NCBI GenBank assembly: GCA_023078555.1
Contig: CM041203.1
Location: 205,481 to 269,480 of the forward strand
Direction: 5' to 3'
DNA: 64,000 bases
Source: Ulva prolifera
Lineage: Eukaryota > Chlorophyta > Ulvophyceae > Ulvales > Ulvaceae
The notes beneath the pieces were generated by a model. The model made no database searches. It had not been told where the DNA came from and worked only from the letters and a program-made list of their open reading frames with translations. Numbering within the stretch: position 1 is the first letter of the stretch; the number at the start of each line of letters is the position of its first letter. Of the stretch, positions 1-12,222 are shown one piece after another. Made by a program: the position numbers and the translations under genes.

Positions 1-1249
1 CTTTGGATGTGAAGATGTCACAAACAGGCTTGTCCCAGATCTCTGCAAAAAGGGTGTCACTAAAATTCTGCCCAAGCAGCTGCAGCCCAAGTTCTGCGAA
101 GCCATCATCATTCACCTCAGCGTTCTCCAGCGCTTCACCAAAGGTAAGTGTAGCATTTCCACAGCTGCAGGTTGCGATAGTGGCATGACACATCTCACGG
201 CAAGCCATGGTCTTGCTCATTGCTTGGACGACAGATGGAATGGCTGCTGCAATTGCGGTCGACTCTGGCAAGCCAAGGTCTTCTTCTTGCTTCACTTCGA
301 GAATGGCTGGAAAAATTGCCTTGTGGACATGTGTCATGAAGCTTCCACACTCTGGCAGAGCTTGCACACACCACTGCAAGCGTTGAATGCTCAGGAAACA
401 CTGATTGCCATAACCTGAACTGCGTAGCACCCGCTTGTCCCCATGTCATCCAGAGAGTCCCAGATAGCACGTTTCGTACCAAGGCCTGTAAGTTCTCGAT
501 ACACTCGGGGCAATGCTGGGTGACATTATTGTAGTCTCCATCACCTAAGTGATGGCGCAGAGCATCTCCCGGGTGAATTTCGAGTTGCTTTTCTGAGTCA
601 GAAAAGTACGCGCAGTCAACACGCAAGTCTTCACGGTATGGCTTGCAGGTAGAGCCGAACTTTGACTTGTCTGGAATGTTCTTGCAAGATGGTGTACCTC
701 CAAAGATGTTGCAATCCTGCACAAGTGATTGCTCTTACTCTGGGCACTGCGCAGGCCATCACTTCATGCGCAGATGGTGCAAAAGAAAACAGGCGCACCA
801 GCTCTGGTGATTGATCCATCAACGCTTTCCCAGCCTGCTTGAGTACCTCGTTCTGCACCTGTACAGGATGGATCTATCAGAGGATCTGGGTTGGGGCGCG
901 CTGCGACATGTCGGGCCATGCAGCCTCAGGCGTTCCTTTGTCACAGAGTCATGACCTGGATTGGCAAGAAATTCGAGGAAGGGTACCTGTTCGGGCATCT
1001 TTGCCAGGGTAGCAAAAAATTCTATCGGGTCGTCTGCTCCACTGTCTACAGCGCATTGAACAGAGTGGTGCAGGGCTTACAATGAATGCGACCACACAAC
1101 AAAGGCACGTCCAAACGGCAATCACGAAATGCACTGAAGCTTGAAGGATACGTAGCCTTACCATAGTAATAGTCGGCCTTCGTGCACGCAAGGACTGCAC
1201 AGAGCAGTAACGCTGCTTTCAAGAGCCAGCTCATCGCGCAGGATCGCAT
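1..1249 (-). CDS. Secreted cysteine-rich protein, Frizzled-like cysteine pattern (3' end outside window)
   Basis: Five frame-consistent exons: 1249-1162, 1075-987, 858-739, 716-480 and 401 to the window edge, open to base 1. The start gives MRSCAMSWLLKAALLLCAVL, a clear signal peptide probably cleaved after TKA, so the protein enters the secretory pathway. Exon 4 holds cysteines in TPSCKN, GSTCKPY, RVDCAYF and QHCPECIENL. Exon 5 has CFLSIQRLQWCVQALPEC, then MACREMCHATIATCSCG. The spacing Cys-Cys-x6-Cys, later CRxxCxxxxxxCxC, resembles a Frizzled-type cysteine-rich domain. That family assignment is inference; the secretion signal and cysteines are seen directly. The C-terminus, and any membrane or GPI anchor, lies beyond the window. 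It is divergently transcribed from the SR gene at 2.1 kb. Confidence 0.6.
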
Positions 1250-2085
1250 CGTCTAAAGGACACAAACACGTGGAGTTCACCTGAGGGACATCAAAACATG
1301 CATTAGACTCTACAAGAACCGAATCGGGGCGCAGCCATGTTAAGGATGGATGGTGGAGTACAGTTTCGGGAGGGTGCAGATCTGCAAAACTGTCGAGCAA
1401 TTAAGCCAAAGCGTTGAAAGATATGCCACTGGCTGTGGATCCTCTGCACGGAGTGAATGCTGTCGAGCGATGCGCTGCGACGTGTGATCATTAGTGCGAG
1501 GTACGACACCCATATAACGAGAGATACCTTGTCCAGGAGGGCGAGCGGGCATGTGCGCCAGTAGCTGCTATGGCGATTCAAGCTTCGGCTGCAGCAATCA
1601 ACAGCCAAACACATAAAAATCCATGCAACACATGAAGTCATAACAACCTCCCTTCAACATCACGATTCGTTTACCAAAAAAGTTTTGTAGCACATCTGCC
1701 AAGCATTGTACATCATCAAACACACAGAGAAGGCACGGCGCTTGAACGAATTATCCCGTCCGTAAAAATTGCAATTGTTGCGAATGCGTGGACGTGTGCA
1801 AAACTACGCAGAGGACGCTGCGGGCAAAATATCGGTTTTTCTCTTCTAGAACACGCGTTGTCGTCCACTGCTGTGGGGTACCCGCCCGTGCAGCAGCTGC
1901 TGTCTCTACCTCTCCCTCCTTTTGAAATTACATTTGCAGCATATTTCGACGGCGAATGCATCAGCTTGCTGAATCTACTAGTGGTATATGCAGACCGTTG
2001 TTCAGTGCACAGGCTACGGCTGAAAGCATGTACCGTCATCTAGCTCTCAACGATTGGAGCTGCAATCTCTACAATCTTATATTTC
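1250..2085. other. Intergenic, divergent promoter region
   Basis: Lies between the minus-strand secreted protein gene and the plus-strand SR gene. It has only short overlapping frames with no recognisable protein. It presumably holds both promoters, but I see no convincing TATA box. Confidence 0.5.
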
Positions 2086-3079
2086 ATGCGAGTGGCTGCC
2101 CTTGACATCAAGACGCACTTCCTGCAGGAGATGCCCCGGTATCAGGAGAGCAAATTTGCACTAGTAGTGGAAAATGTGGCGTCCGTGACACGCGCGTCAG
2201 ACGTTAGATACGAGTGCGAGTATTTTGGGGATGTCCGGAGATGTGAACGCGATAGGGACTTGCGCGTATGCCTGCTGGAGTTCGAAAGGTGCGCTGAAGT
2301 TGCCATGCTGTTCTGAAGTTTCGATGCTGTCAGAATTGCCATGCTACTCTCCCGCCTCTCTGTGTATCGACTTTTGGAATGGATCCTACATGACGATTGC
2401 AAACGGTCAGCAAGTAGTTTACAGCAGTGTCGCTCAGGTGACGCGGAAGCCCTCCCGAAGATGTGAGACCATGAAGATGCTCCTGAACACGGTTTGTGAC
2501 ACCACAAATCAGTGCCTTGTGAGCTTGCACTTTCTAGAATGCCGTACTGTATGACATATGATGAGATTCGTTGCTGTTATGTCGCACGATCGAAGGCGCA
2601 GGAGAACCGTTTTCTATGTGGGTGATGAGAAACATTCATCGCGTGTGCAGGGCTGCTGATGCCCGTGCGGCTTGGAGCAAAATGGGTGCGCGTCCAGCTA
2701 TGTCATACAGGGTCAGTACTGTTCGGAGGCATGCTCCGGAGTGTGTGTCTGTACTCCTCTGCGATTACTCACACCGTGGATGCAGATGGGTTTCTCATGG
2801 ATGGGCGGCGATGGAAGGTCAACTATGCTGATGAGTTGGATTTCAAGCATTTCGGCTGGAACTGGTTTGAAGGCCGTCCCCTGCGGTGAGCATGTTTGTG
2901 CGCTTGCATGAAGCTGGCTGTGTCGTTGCTTTTGTAGTCCTCGGTTGACTGTCAAGGCGACTCTGTCATATGACTCTGAGTCGGAGCAAGCCTGAGATGA
3001 CAGCGCATGTGAAAGGCCTTGACGTCGACTGTCTGTTTGCAGATCCCGAACACGAAGCAGGAGCTACTCGCGGAGCCCT
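2086..3079 (+). CDS. Small RRM protein with RS exon (SR-type splicing factor)
   Basis: Exons 2086-2288, 2651-2685, 2786-2885 and 3043-3079 join in frame. They encode one RRM: RNP2-like FALVVENV, an RNP1-position strand RVCLLEFER, then ADARAAWSKMDG and GRRWKVNYADE. An aromatic segment FKHFGWNWFEG follows. The last exon found encodes SRTRSRSYSRSP, the beginning of an arginine/serine domain, so the protein is probably an SR-type pre-mRNA splicing factor acting in the nucleus. Translation may begin at 2086 or at the ATG at 2131, which follows a possible acceptor (CTGCAG). A stop codon at 2887 is avoided because a strong donor (GTGAGC) precedes it; retention of that intron would give a ~112-residue protein without the RS tail. 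The donor at 3080 (GTAAGA) shows that more RS exons follow, but I could not place them. Confidence 0.65.
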
Positions 3080-4956
3080 GTAAGAAATTGATGCTTTTCT
3101 TATCACATCTGGGATTGCACGACTTGGTGGTTCAGAGGTGAATGTCCGGCACAGAGTGAGGCACTGCTTCAAATGATTGGCGGTGCACACTGCAGAATTG
3201 AAACTGTGCCCATCGCTGCTAGACAGCTCTTCAAGGTCATCAGCGCTGTGTTGTACCAGATCTTGATGATTTGATAGCACAGATATGAACGTGTGTTTGC
3301 CAGAGGAGTGAGTCATTGACATCTCCATTGGCTTGCTTGAGCGATGGCATACCGGCTCCATGCCCGCTTGGACTTGAGGGAGTGGCCCCTGCACTTGACA
3401 GAAGGTCTGCAGATGCATGCCCCACGAAAGCCAGCTACAGATGTGGCGAACGTCCAGGAATTTCGGTGCTGGTGTCACCAGTCTTTTCACCATGGGCCAG
3501 GTTGGCATGCAGAAATGTACTTCACTTGTATGTGCATGTAAACAGCCTGCATGCTTCCTGGCAGGTCATGTGCTTCTGAGGCGATTAAAATCATGGTTTC
3601 TGCTCGCAGCTGTCATAAGTATTGGGTACATTCCATTGGGTACATACATTCCTTCAACAATGACATGCGTGCGGCCATCAACAAAATTCGTCATGAAATT
3701 CAATTGTCCAGTGCTCTGCGTCACTCCAGTCAGACATGCTCTATTCATGGCACATGTGGATTGAGTGTGTGCTTGTCTAGTGTTATGTTCAGCAATTTGT
3801 AGGCTTCTGCAGCTGCCATATTTATAAGCCTGGAACATCGGTACATCAATGGGGCATTTACTCCAGGTACATCGGAATTTATTGAATATGTTCCGGAACA
3901 GCATACATTTTAGGCACATGCAAATCAGGAACATGAAGCTACCAGCCAGCAAAGTTTGAATAGAACCGTTTAATCTCTCGCAAATGTCTGGCAGCAGCTT
4001 TAGGCACATTGTGTCAAGATTTCAGTCGTGTTGGACCAGGGGGGGGCTACTGTAGGGGGTGTGCACGTTTCTTCAATCTCTCCAGAGCTCAATGACATGT
4101 GAATGCGATTGACACAATGTGATGAGAATTTGGACCAGCACAAGATTTATATCATTGGAAACCACAGAACAAGCGCTTAGTTTCGTTGGTTTCGTAGGTC
4201 AAGCGACTGGTGTCTGATCAGGATGGTTGTGAGTCTTACACCCTTGCGACACTGACATCTTGCACGCAGCATGCCTGTCTTGCCCAGCCGTAGCCACACT
4301 GTCAAGAAGTAAAGCAGCCCCATCCACTACTACAGAATGGAGTGTGGCACGGTTCTTGGCCTGAAGGAAGCTTGGCGAGGACGTTATAGCTGTGTGAGCA
4401 ATGCTACTTTCATGCTAACAATCGTGCGTGTCTTTGGAGAAGTGAACATTGATGCTGGATTTTGGTGCTCTTATTGTCTGCTGTGCCTAGCTAGAGTTAT
4501 AACGATGCCGCGTTGCACAGGGACACACAGCTCGCATGCGCGCAACACACAATTTTGCAGCACCATTGTGTACCATACATGAACCTGAACATTTGATAAT
4601 TGAATGTAATGTGGCTCGAGGCCTCGGTAGCGCTGCAATGCTCATATCAGCACTCACAGACTGACAAGCGCACCGCGCACCCTGCAAACGAACTTTGGAA
4701 TGACCGCAACCTCATAAAACTGAAGAATATTTCGGAATATCGGAACAGTGTCACCTCAACATGTACCAGTCAACGGGACACCCAAGTCTTCCTTATGTAC
4801 CGCACTTGGCAATGTACTGCACTTGGCAATATACTGCATAAATGTACCGCGGTATACCGGTATATGTACCTGCACCGGTACATGCCAGCCTTACATATTT
4901 ATAACTGACGAACTTGCAAATAAATTCCTGAAACTGTCCGAAATGCAGTTCCCTCA
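3080..4956. other. Rest of SR gene (unresolved) and intergenic
   Basis: The remaining 3' exons of the SR gene should begin here but I could not place them with confidence. A 180-codon minus frame (2966-3508) and a 147-codon minus frame (3566-4009) overlap this interval and show no recognisable motifs; I do not call them genes. 4.6-4.95 kb is AT-richer and repetitive in texture. The helicase gene ends at 4957. Confidence 0.4.
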
Positions 4957-7900
4957 TCACTTTTGTTTCACACCAAAGTGTGGCAGCAACGAAGCATAGT
5001 TGTGTGCTAATCTGCGGAGGGCATGACCTACATGCCAGCAGGATAGCACATGCTGAATTGCAGTCAATGTGCACTCGTCTGGGGTCCATAACCGCATGGA
5101 ATGGCACAATAAAGCTGCTGCTGCATCTGTGCATGTCGGATGTCCTGGCTCCATCTGCGCGTACCTCAAAACAAATGCAAGTCCACAAGGAATCACTGCG
5201 CAATCGCCCAAAAAATGCACCAGCTGCCCTTGCTGGTGGTGTTGCTGTGCTGTGGCTAAAGCATTCATTAGGTGGTGTGACGCCTGCCAACTGACATGTT
5301 CATTAGCCGCAGAAGCCACACCACCTGTCTGCGATGTGGTCCTCACCGAATGAGACAAAGACATGACGTCTATGTGGCACCACTGTGCACATGCTGTATT
5401 CCAGATGCTCTGCCGACCTTGATTAAGTGGGCCTTGGTCCACTCCGTCACCTACACTGCTACAGATCTCAGGGCCAGCCTGCCCCAAGCGCACAACACAC
5501 TGCTGTCCTGTATGCAGAGGATGATGTGCAATTGTTCCCTGGCACGGTGTGGGAACCTGCTTCGAATGTGCAGGATACCCAACTGCTAGTTGCCGTAGGT
5601 CATGCCCCGGACGCAGGACAGCTGCAATCTGTCCTGCTGCCTGGATATGTGAAGGATTGGCATGTGCCTGCCGACGTGGCGGACCATACATCTTCGTAGC
5701 TTCGTCTGACGTCGGGCGCTGCTGAGATGGACAGCAAGGCTGCCCTAGCCGGTGTGTGCCTGCAATGATTTCGTTCTGTGCATGGTCTTTTGCAGGTTCA
5801 TCGTTGTCATCGCCGTCAATCTCATCATCTAGAAACCCTGATAACAGAAGCTCAGCATCTGCTGGACGTATGCAGCACATTCCACCTTTTGCTGCGCCTG
5901 AAGGAGACTGAGTCAGCATCGTCTGAGTTTCTGCCTGCGCACCGCCTATGCACGCCGTTGCAGGGTATTGACTCGGCAATGGCTGATATCCTACATACGC
6001 ACCACCCGCATACACCGTTGCAGCGGTACGCTCGGGTGCAACGCAGGTTTGCTCTTCACGCCATCGCTTTCCTGGAGAATTGCAGCAGACACCCGCTTCG
6101 CACTTGGTCACATGAACTGTCGAGTCATTGGCACACTGGGAGGTAAAGGGTGCATTGCCACCTTCGACTCCTTCCCCTCTGGCATCCGCAGCCTCAACGG
6201 CATGACTTTGGCTCGCTGGCAACAACTGCAAAGCTCGAGTGATCACTGGGCGCTGCGCCCAGGTCTCAATGCTTGTGCTTTCTGTTGGCTGCGCTGGCCT
6301 TGCAGATGGACGGACTGCCTCGAGGACTGAGCCAGCGACCGAAGCAGAAGCCCATGGTCCGCCAAAAGGCTGTGTAGGACGGGTGCACAGCTCAGCGATT
6401 GCACAGCCTTCATGCTTTACTTGCACAGCTTGAGTATTCACTGGGCGCTGCGCCCGTGTGTTGAACCTTATGATTTCTGCCGGTTGCGTTGACCTTGCAG
6501 ATGCATGGACTCCCTCATGGACTGGAGAACCAGCACCGAAAGCAGAAGCACATTGTTCGCTGCAATGCTGTGTACAACAGGCGTCCTGATCAGCGGTTTC
6601 AGGGCAGCGTTCCTGCTTCACTGGGAAAGCTCGGGTATTCACTGGGTGCTGCGCCCACATGTTGAAGCTTAAGCTTTCTTCTGGCTGCGTTGGCCGTGCA
6701 GATGGATGCACTAGCGCAAGGACTGGTGAGCCAGTAACCAAAGCAGAAGCAAACTGTTCGCCACAAGGTTGTGTAGAACAGGTGCACCGATCACCCACTG
6801 CACAGCAGCCTTCATGCTTTACCTGTACAATTTCGCTGCGCGGTGATTCGACTGGAAAAGCATTTTCGCTCTCTTTCCGCTTCATGCTTTGCTTGGCACA
6901 GAACATTTGTGCAATTGTCCTCTGCCCACCATCAGCCCAGCGCTGCCGCACATTTGCTGTTTTAGAGCATGCAGCCTCTTTGAAGGCATCATCGACAAGC
7001 GGCTGTTTTGTTTTGCTTTGGTCGATCTGGTACTGCTGTTTCTTTTTTTCTGCCAGTTTCTGGCAAGATGCAAAGAAGGAACCCAGATGCGTGCAAGCCT
7101 CATGTGTGCTCCTTGATTCACGAATCTGACCACGCAGCCACCTGGAGAGATGCTTTTGAATGTGAACACTACGCAAGCGCTCATCTAGAAGAATAATGGC
7201 ACCAAAGTCAGCTCTGTGTCGGATGCAGCGTCCCAATGCCTGCATGAGCAGCGTCTATGTGCACACAATCTGGCCTGCCTTATATGTGTTCACAGTTGCC
7301 ACAGAACGAACTGCATGTCTGTTGAAGTACAGATGAGCAATTGCACAAAACGCATACCTGATTCATTGCACGGAAAGCTTGCAGTGAATACCACTGTTCT
7401 CCTGTGATTAGGCCGAGACTCCTGTTCGCCACATGATCATTGAACTTCTTCTTCTCAACAACTTTTGCATCTTTGAAGGCAGGATATGGGATCCCAAGGA
7501 GGACCACCGCTCTTGCATTGGCATCTGCGAAGTTTATGCCCTCTGATGCCTGAAAGCGGCTTGATCTTGGCAGTGCAGAACAAAGTAGGCAATATCGAAG
7601 ATGCCATGAGTGATAGTAAGGTCCAAGTTGCTGCCTTGGTAGCCATTGCTATTGATGAGACACAGGTCCATGTGGCAGGCTCAATAAATGGTATTTGACA
7701 GGGGGACATCAAGGGAACGAACTTTGCCTCGACACACAGCAAAAAACATGCCGCCCTGCTGGGTGTTTATGGCTGCGTAGTATTTTTGAAGATCCTGCTC
7801 GAATTGGCCGGTTCCATGTGGCTCTGTCCATATCGGCTTGACCTTTGTCAGTGCTTCCCAGGTCCCTGCATATAGGCATCATGTCAACAATGCGCGATAC

Positions 7901-10900
7901 ACGGAAATAGACACAGCTAGTGACTTTGCAGAGGAACACAGCACCAGTCTGGTTCCAGCGTTGGCGGAGTTTTTCCATCATCGTGTAGGAGGGCATGAAC
8001 ACGAGCATGCCGTCAGGTACAACGTGAGCAATCTCCAGCAGTGTTTTCCCGACACTGTCCTGAAATGTAGTTGTGTTGGAAGCATTGTATGTTGCTTTGA
8101 TCAACTTGTCTCCAGGACATCTGGAGATGGTCATTGCTGCAACCTGCAGATCACATGTGCCGCATAAGCGCTCCCTGCAGCAGATGTCTAAGCTCTCCCT
8201 GGAGCAGATAGCTTCGAAAATGCGGCTGCTATGTAGTCGACTTGGGAAGGCCTACAGGAGCCTCCATCAGAAACTGTGCCATGCTAGGGCTACAACGATT
8301 CCATGTCACTGTTCAGGTGCTCCACAATACTGTCAAGCCAAACGATCCTGCTAAAAGCACATACAAAGGTGTATCCGTTGTTGGATTGAAGCAGCGGCGT
8401 AGGCCTGAGGAGGCGTACCTGCTGCTTTGGAACAACGTGCTCGCCCTCCAATACAGATTCAAACTCCACGCCTAATTCTGACGCAAACGACGTCATGGGG
8501 GAAAGCGTGCCAGACGTGACAATGACGGAACGGGCTTGCTCACCAATTTGCTTGAATACACATGCAGGATTCAGACACCACACGCTGAATTCCATCTGAA
8601 AATCATCACTTGCATTCTCACTTTCAAGATGATTATGCCTGCGTAGATTCTGAGCTTATCGTAGTTTCTGGAATTAAGGACAGGGATGGAAGGACAGGAT
8701 TATCGCATGTGGCAAAGACAAGGCAAAGACAAAGACAATCCTTTATGAGCGCCAAACACCATGACATGCCTCTTTGAGGCATCAGCCCAGCCCACAGCTT
8801 CTAGACCAAGACGCTGCATCACAGATGCACTACAGCGAAGGACAGGGGCCACACCGTGGGGTCCTTTTGGGGCGGTCCTTCCAGCGAGTCATCACCAATC
8901 GATAGTTGCTGGCTGCACACTGAGGTGGTAGCTCCTGCGAAGTGTTTTCGTACATCAGCTTCAATACCATGGTTAAGCGGGTAAGCACGGTTATCGCCAG
9001 CATGCCAGATTTACTAACTTTCTTGTGCTTCTCTCCTGTACTAGAGCCCTTCTGTGCATCTTGATCCTTCTTTAGGCTAGCTTCCAAATCCTCGATGATG
9101 GTTTTCAATTGTGACACACTGAAGTAATCTAGCCCACCTCGCGCCAGCATGTCGTGAATCTGCATAAAACAATGGCAATTTGTCCTTGATGCAGATCAAG
9201 CACTCCAAATATTGTACAGGACCACAAGTAAGGGGATTGATGTTTTGCTTCGTGTGTCGTCACCCATCACTGTGCAATGACAAGTATTTCCATCGCTTCT
9301 GACAAGACAATGGGCGTCCAGCCATGTATCCTCAGCGTGAACAACAACAGAGCTTCCCTGATTCGGCTTTCAGGCGACAATGCGGCCGTCACTCAAACCT
9401 GTCACACCCTACCTGAGGCTGGACTGATGCTGATCAGAGGGCATGCCTTCCATCAGGCGGCACTGGGCACAATAGGCATAGTGTGCAGGTGCTGGATATA
9501 ACACTGCCACACAATGCAAAGCTGCTCATGCCGGTGCATCATACCCCAGTACCATCCCACACGCGTTGGTAGCGCAGAGGTTCCACCTGTGGGACCAAAG
9601 ATATCTGACTGCAGTAATGCTGCAGCCAGTCCCGAATCTTGCAAAGTGCTGCTTGAAGTTGGACAAACTTTGTCCTTATTCCGCAATCGCGCTGGTCATC
9701 CTGATCAGCTGGTCTAATTGTGTCCAGATATGCATCCTGGAGCTCCTGCCAAGATATATCAATGCTGCCAGCATCGCGGGCAACATCTTCAATATTATGG
9801 CCTTCGTCAAAGATGACTATAGATCCATTGATATCAATACTGGTGGCAGATCTGATCCCAGGGTCAATCACATAGTTGTATGGACAGAATACCAGTTCAG
9901 CGTGTTCGGATAGCGATCGCGCAAGGAAATATGGGCATGCGGTATGCTTGTTCCCAAAGTTGCACAAGTCCTCAATGTCATGTACCTACACAACGCGGGC
10001 AGGTGCGCTGAAATCAGACTGCCTTCTGACGACCCGCAGTTGTATGCTAGACATGCACAAGGCACCACAGTGAGCAGAGACGCTATGGTTTATCGATGAC
10101 AGGGGAATTTTGTTGACACAGCGCATGTCCGTTGCACGTCCAGAATTGCATGCTGTATGTAGCCGGTGACACAGAAGATACAAGGCGAAAATGTTCACCC
10201 GACCACACACAGCCATTGTACGAAAGGAACAGGGCTGCAGTGTAGAGGCCTTGGGGGGGTGGGGGGGGGGGGGGGGGGGGGAGGGGGGGATATACTGTCC
10301 TCTCTTGCACAATGGAAGAGCTCAGGGACTGCTTCCGATGCATCATCACAGTGCCACAGTGCTGATGCTGGCGAGTGTGTGACATATCGGCTAGTGGATT
10401 ATGAACCTGCAGACTATCTTGAGCTCGCGGCAATGCCTGCTGGTAGTGATTAAAAAATCTGCAGCCGCGGCCATTGGATCCTTCCCGCTTTTGGTCACAG
10501 GCATGATTGACGCTGTCCATCCCCATCACATCTGGATGGATGCAGTAATGGCGCTTTGCTCCAAGACATGCCATTGTTGGTGTATACCCGGCACCTTTCA
10601 ACTCATTGACCACCTGAATGATACGGCTCATTAGATTATCCAGCTGAAGAGATCATCCACATGCATGGAGAGAAGCACCTGCGGAGGTGCAACGCCATGA
10701 CAAGAATCGAATTACCTGCGCAATTTGTGAATGAGTCCTTGTGCAGTAAAATATACATGGAACCTTTCGTTGTGTTGGATAGCTTATATGATCTTGCAGG
10801 CTTGGTATATGCCCCGGAGTCATCTCATTGGGATCCTGTTTGATGCCTTGGGACATGAACACATTGTCGTCTTCCGTCCCTACAAAGCGCTGCAGACGAT

Positions 10901-11472
10901 GAAACTTACATATGAGAGAATTACAAAAAGGCTCACATCCATCATGGATGTTGTTCGGAGGCTTTCCGGTAATTGCGTTGGCTTTGTCGCGCTGCTCGTT
11001 TGCAAAAATTTGAAAGGTCGCAGCGACAGTTATACAGGAACAGCCAATGGTGGATGATCTAACCATTAGGAATAGATAGGTCTGAAATTTTCTTGTCTTC
11101 TGAGAAATCATCGATGTTCTGAGCGCTCCCCATCTTGTTTTGCCACGCCAGCACCGCGCAGAGAATGGCGAGTGTCTTACCTGCAGGCACGCATACGCAA
11201 AACACTGGATTGCACACGCAAGCAATGCGTCCAGCACAATACACTCAGCAGAGGCGGTTACTTCGTGACAGTCACAGGATAGCACGTCGGTGCTCAGCAT
11301 TATTGCTGTGATTGTACTGGAAAAGGGCCGCACCACAACCGGTCGGAGCTTCCAACAGAGCATTATGCCCCAAGTCGACAGCTTTGATGAGCTTCGCCAT
11401 AAATGCTAGCTGAACACCATACGGCTGTCGCGGAAACGCGACTTCACAGCCGGAAATTTGGTATGGCTTCAT
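4957..11472 (-). CDS. FANCJ: FANCJ/BRIP1-type Fe-S superfamily 2 DNA helicase
   Basis: A multi-exon gene. It starts at 11472 (MKPYQISGCEVAFPRQPYG, the Q-motif region); exon 1 ends at 11334 and exon 2 begins at 11180, joining the Walker A motif APTGCGKT. Further exons carry FYCTRTHSQIAQV (motif Ia), the Fe-S cysteines (HYCIHPD, GRGCRFF, CNFGNKHTACPYF), the motif II region IVIFDEGHNIEDVARDAG, FWCLNPA-like VWCLNPA, VTSGTLSPMTSF, LVFMPSYTMMEKL, LLGIPYPAFKDAKV and motif VI ALGRCIRHR. These match BRIP1/FANCJ helicases, which unwind 5'-3' in interstrand crosslink repair and G-quadruplex resolution in the nucleus. Motif II reads DEGH instead of DEAH. The last exon (~7250-4957) adds a ~700-residue tail with a tandem repeat. 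Intermediate splice sites are approximate. RTEL1 is less likely because ARDAG and the spacing follow FANCJ. Confidence 0.85.
6215..6830 (-). repeat. Three ~66-residue tandem repeats in the helicase C-terminus
   Basis: The helicase tail contains three consecutive units. Each starts with VK(H/Q)E, then cysteines and CTQPC-like residues, an (A)SA..AGSPV segment, PSARPTQP, and ends in WAQ.PVNTRA. On DNA the units are about 200 bp apart (starts near 6830, 6625 and 6427 on the minus strand). They are diverged but clearly homologous, which indicates expansion inside the last exon. Confidence 0.8.
10253..10290. repeat. Poly-G run in helicase intron
   Basis: Thirty-five of 38 bases are G (7 G, T, 21 G, A, 7 G, A). 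It is poly-C on the coding strand of the helicase gene, inside an intron. Length may be uncertain because of sequencing error in homopolymers. Confidence 0.9.
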
Positions 11473-12222
11473 TTGCCAGATGGCTTGGTCCAGTCAGCCA
11501 CCAGACCACAAAGCAATTTTCACTGTCTGTTTTTGGTCATGGATGCTGGGTCACGCGACTGCGTCGTTGACAGTGCTTTCCGGGGAAAGGTCGTTTAAGG
11601 AGACGCGCAACGCTTCCACGACGTGATGACATCACAGCCGCTATGAAGCATCCCGAATGTCTGCCAAGCACATCAAACATTGCTGCATCCTGGTTCTGTG
11701 CCTGCGGCATATGCACACCATACAGAACATCTCCGCCTGGTGAACCGCCCGTGGCTGAGAACTTTCACCTGGAAAATTTCCCAGGATCGCGTCGTCAGAC
11801 TTCACAGGCTTCACACCAGTGCCGAGACTGCAGATCGGTCTCGTAGTCGCAGTTGATTGGTTCCAAGCCCGTGCTCGACTCTGGCTGGATCGCGGAGCGG
11901 AGGGGTGGTCGTGATCGCATGTCGCCACATGAGGCAAACCATTCAACAAAACGGTCGCAAGAAATCTCGCGCATGAAAAGATGGATAATGACAGAGTGAA
12001 ATACCTGCCTGGCGTTGTCATGCTCGCAATAGTGTCGCCCTGGTCTCGGCCTGCTTCGCACACCGTGCCGGAGGTCAACTGCTCCTGTTTTTACCAGCAA
12101 ATTCGTCGTCAGATGTCCAAAATCTTATACAGAATCTTCTTTCAATAGTATAGCCTGGTGTACAGGTCTTCAGTTGTTGTGCCGCAACCCACTCGCCTCT
12201 GCCAACACTTAACCTCCCCACT
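11473..12222. other. Head-to-head promoter region between helicase and PPWD1
   Basis: 750 bp separate the start codons of the minus-strand helicase and plus-strand PPWD1 genes. It contains only unconvincing frames. It is the obvious place for a shared bidirectional promoter; no TATA box was seen. Confidence 0.5.

Noticed and set aside
2966-3508. A 180-codon minus frame overlapping the SR gene's RS exon
   Set aside because: It overlaps a well-supported plus-strand exon and has no recognisable content.
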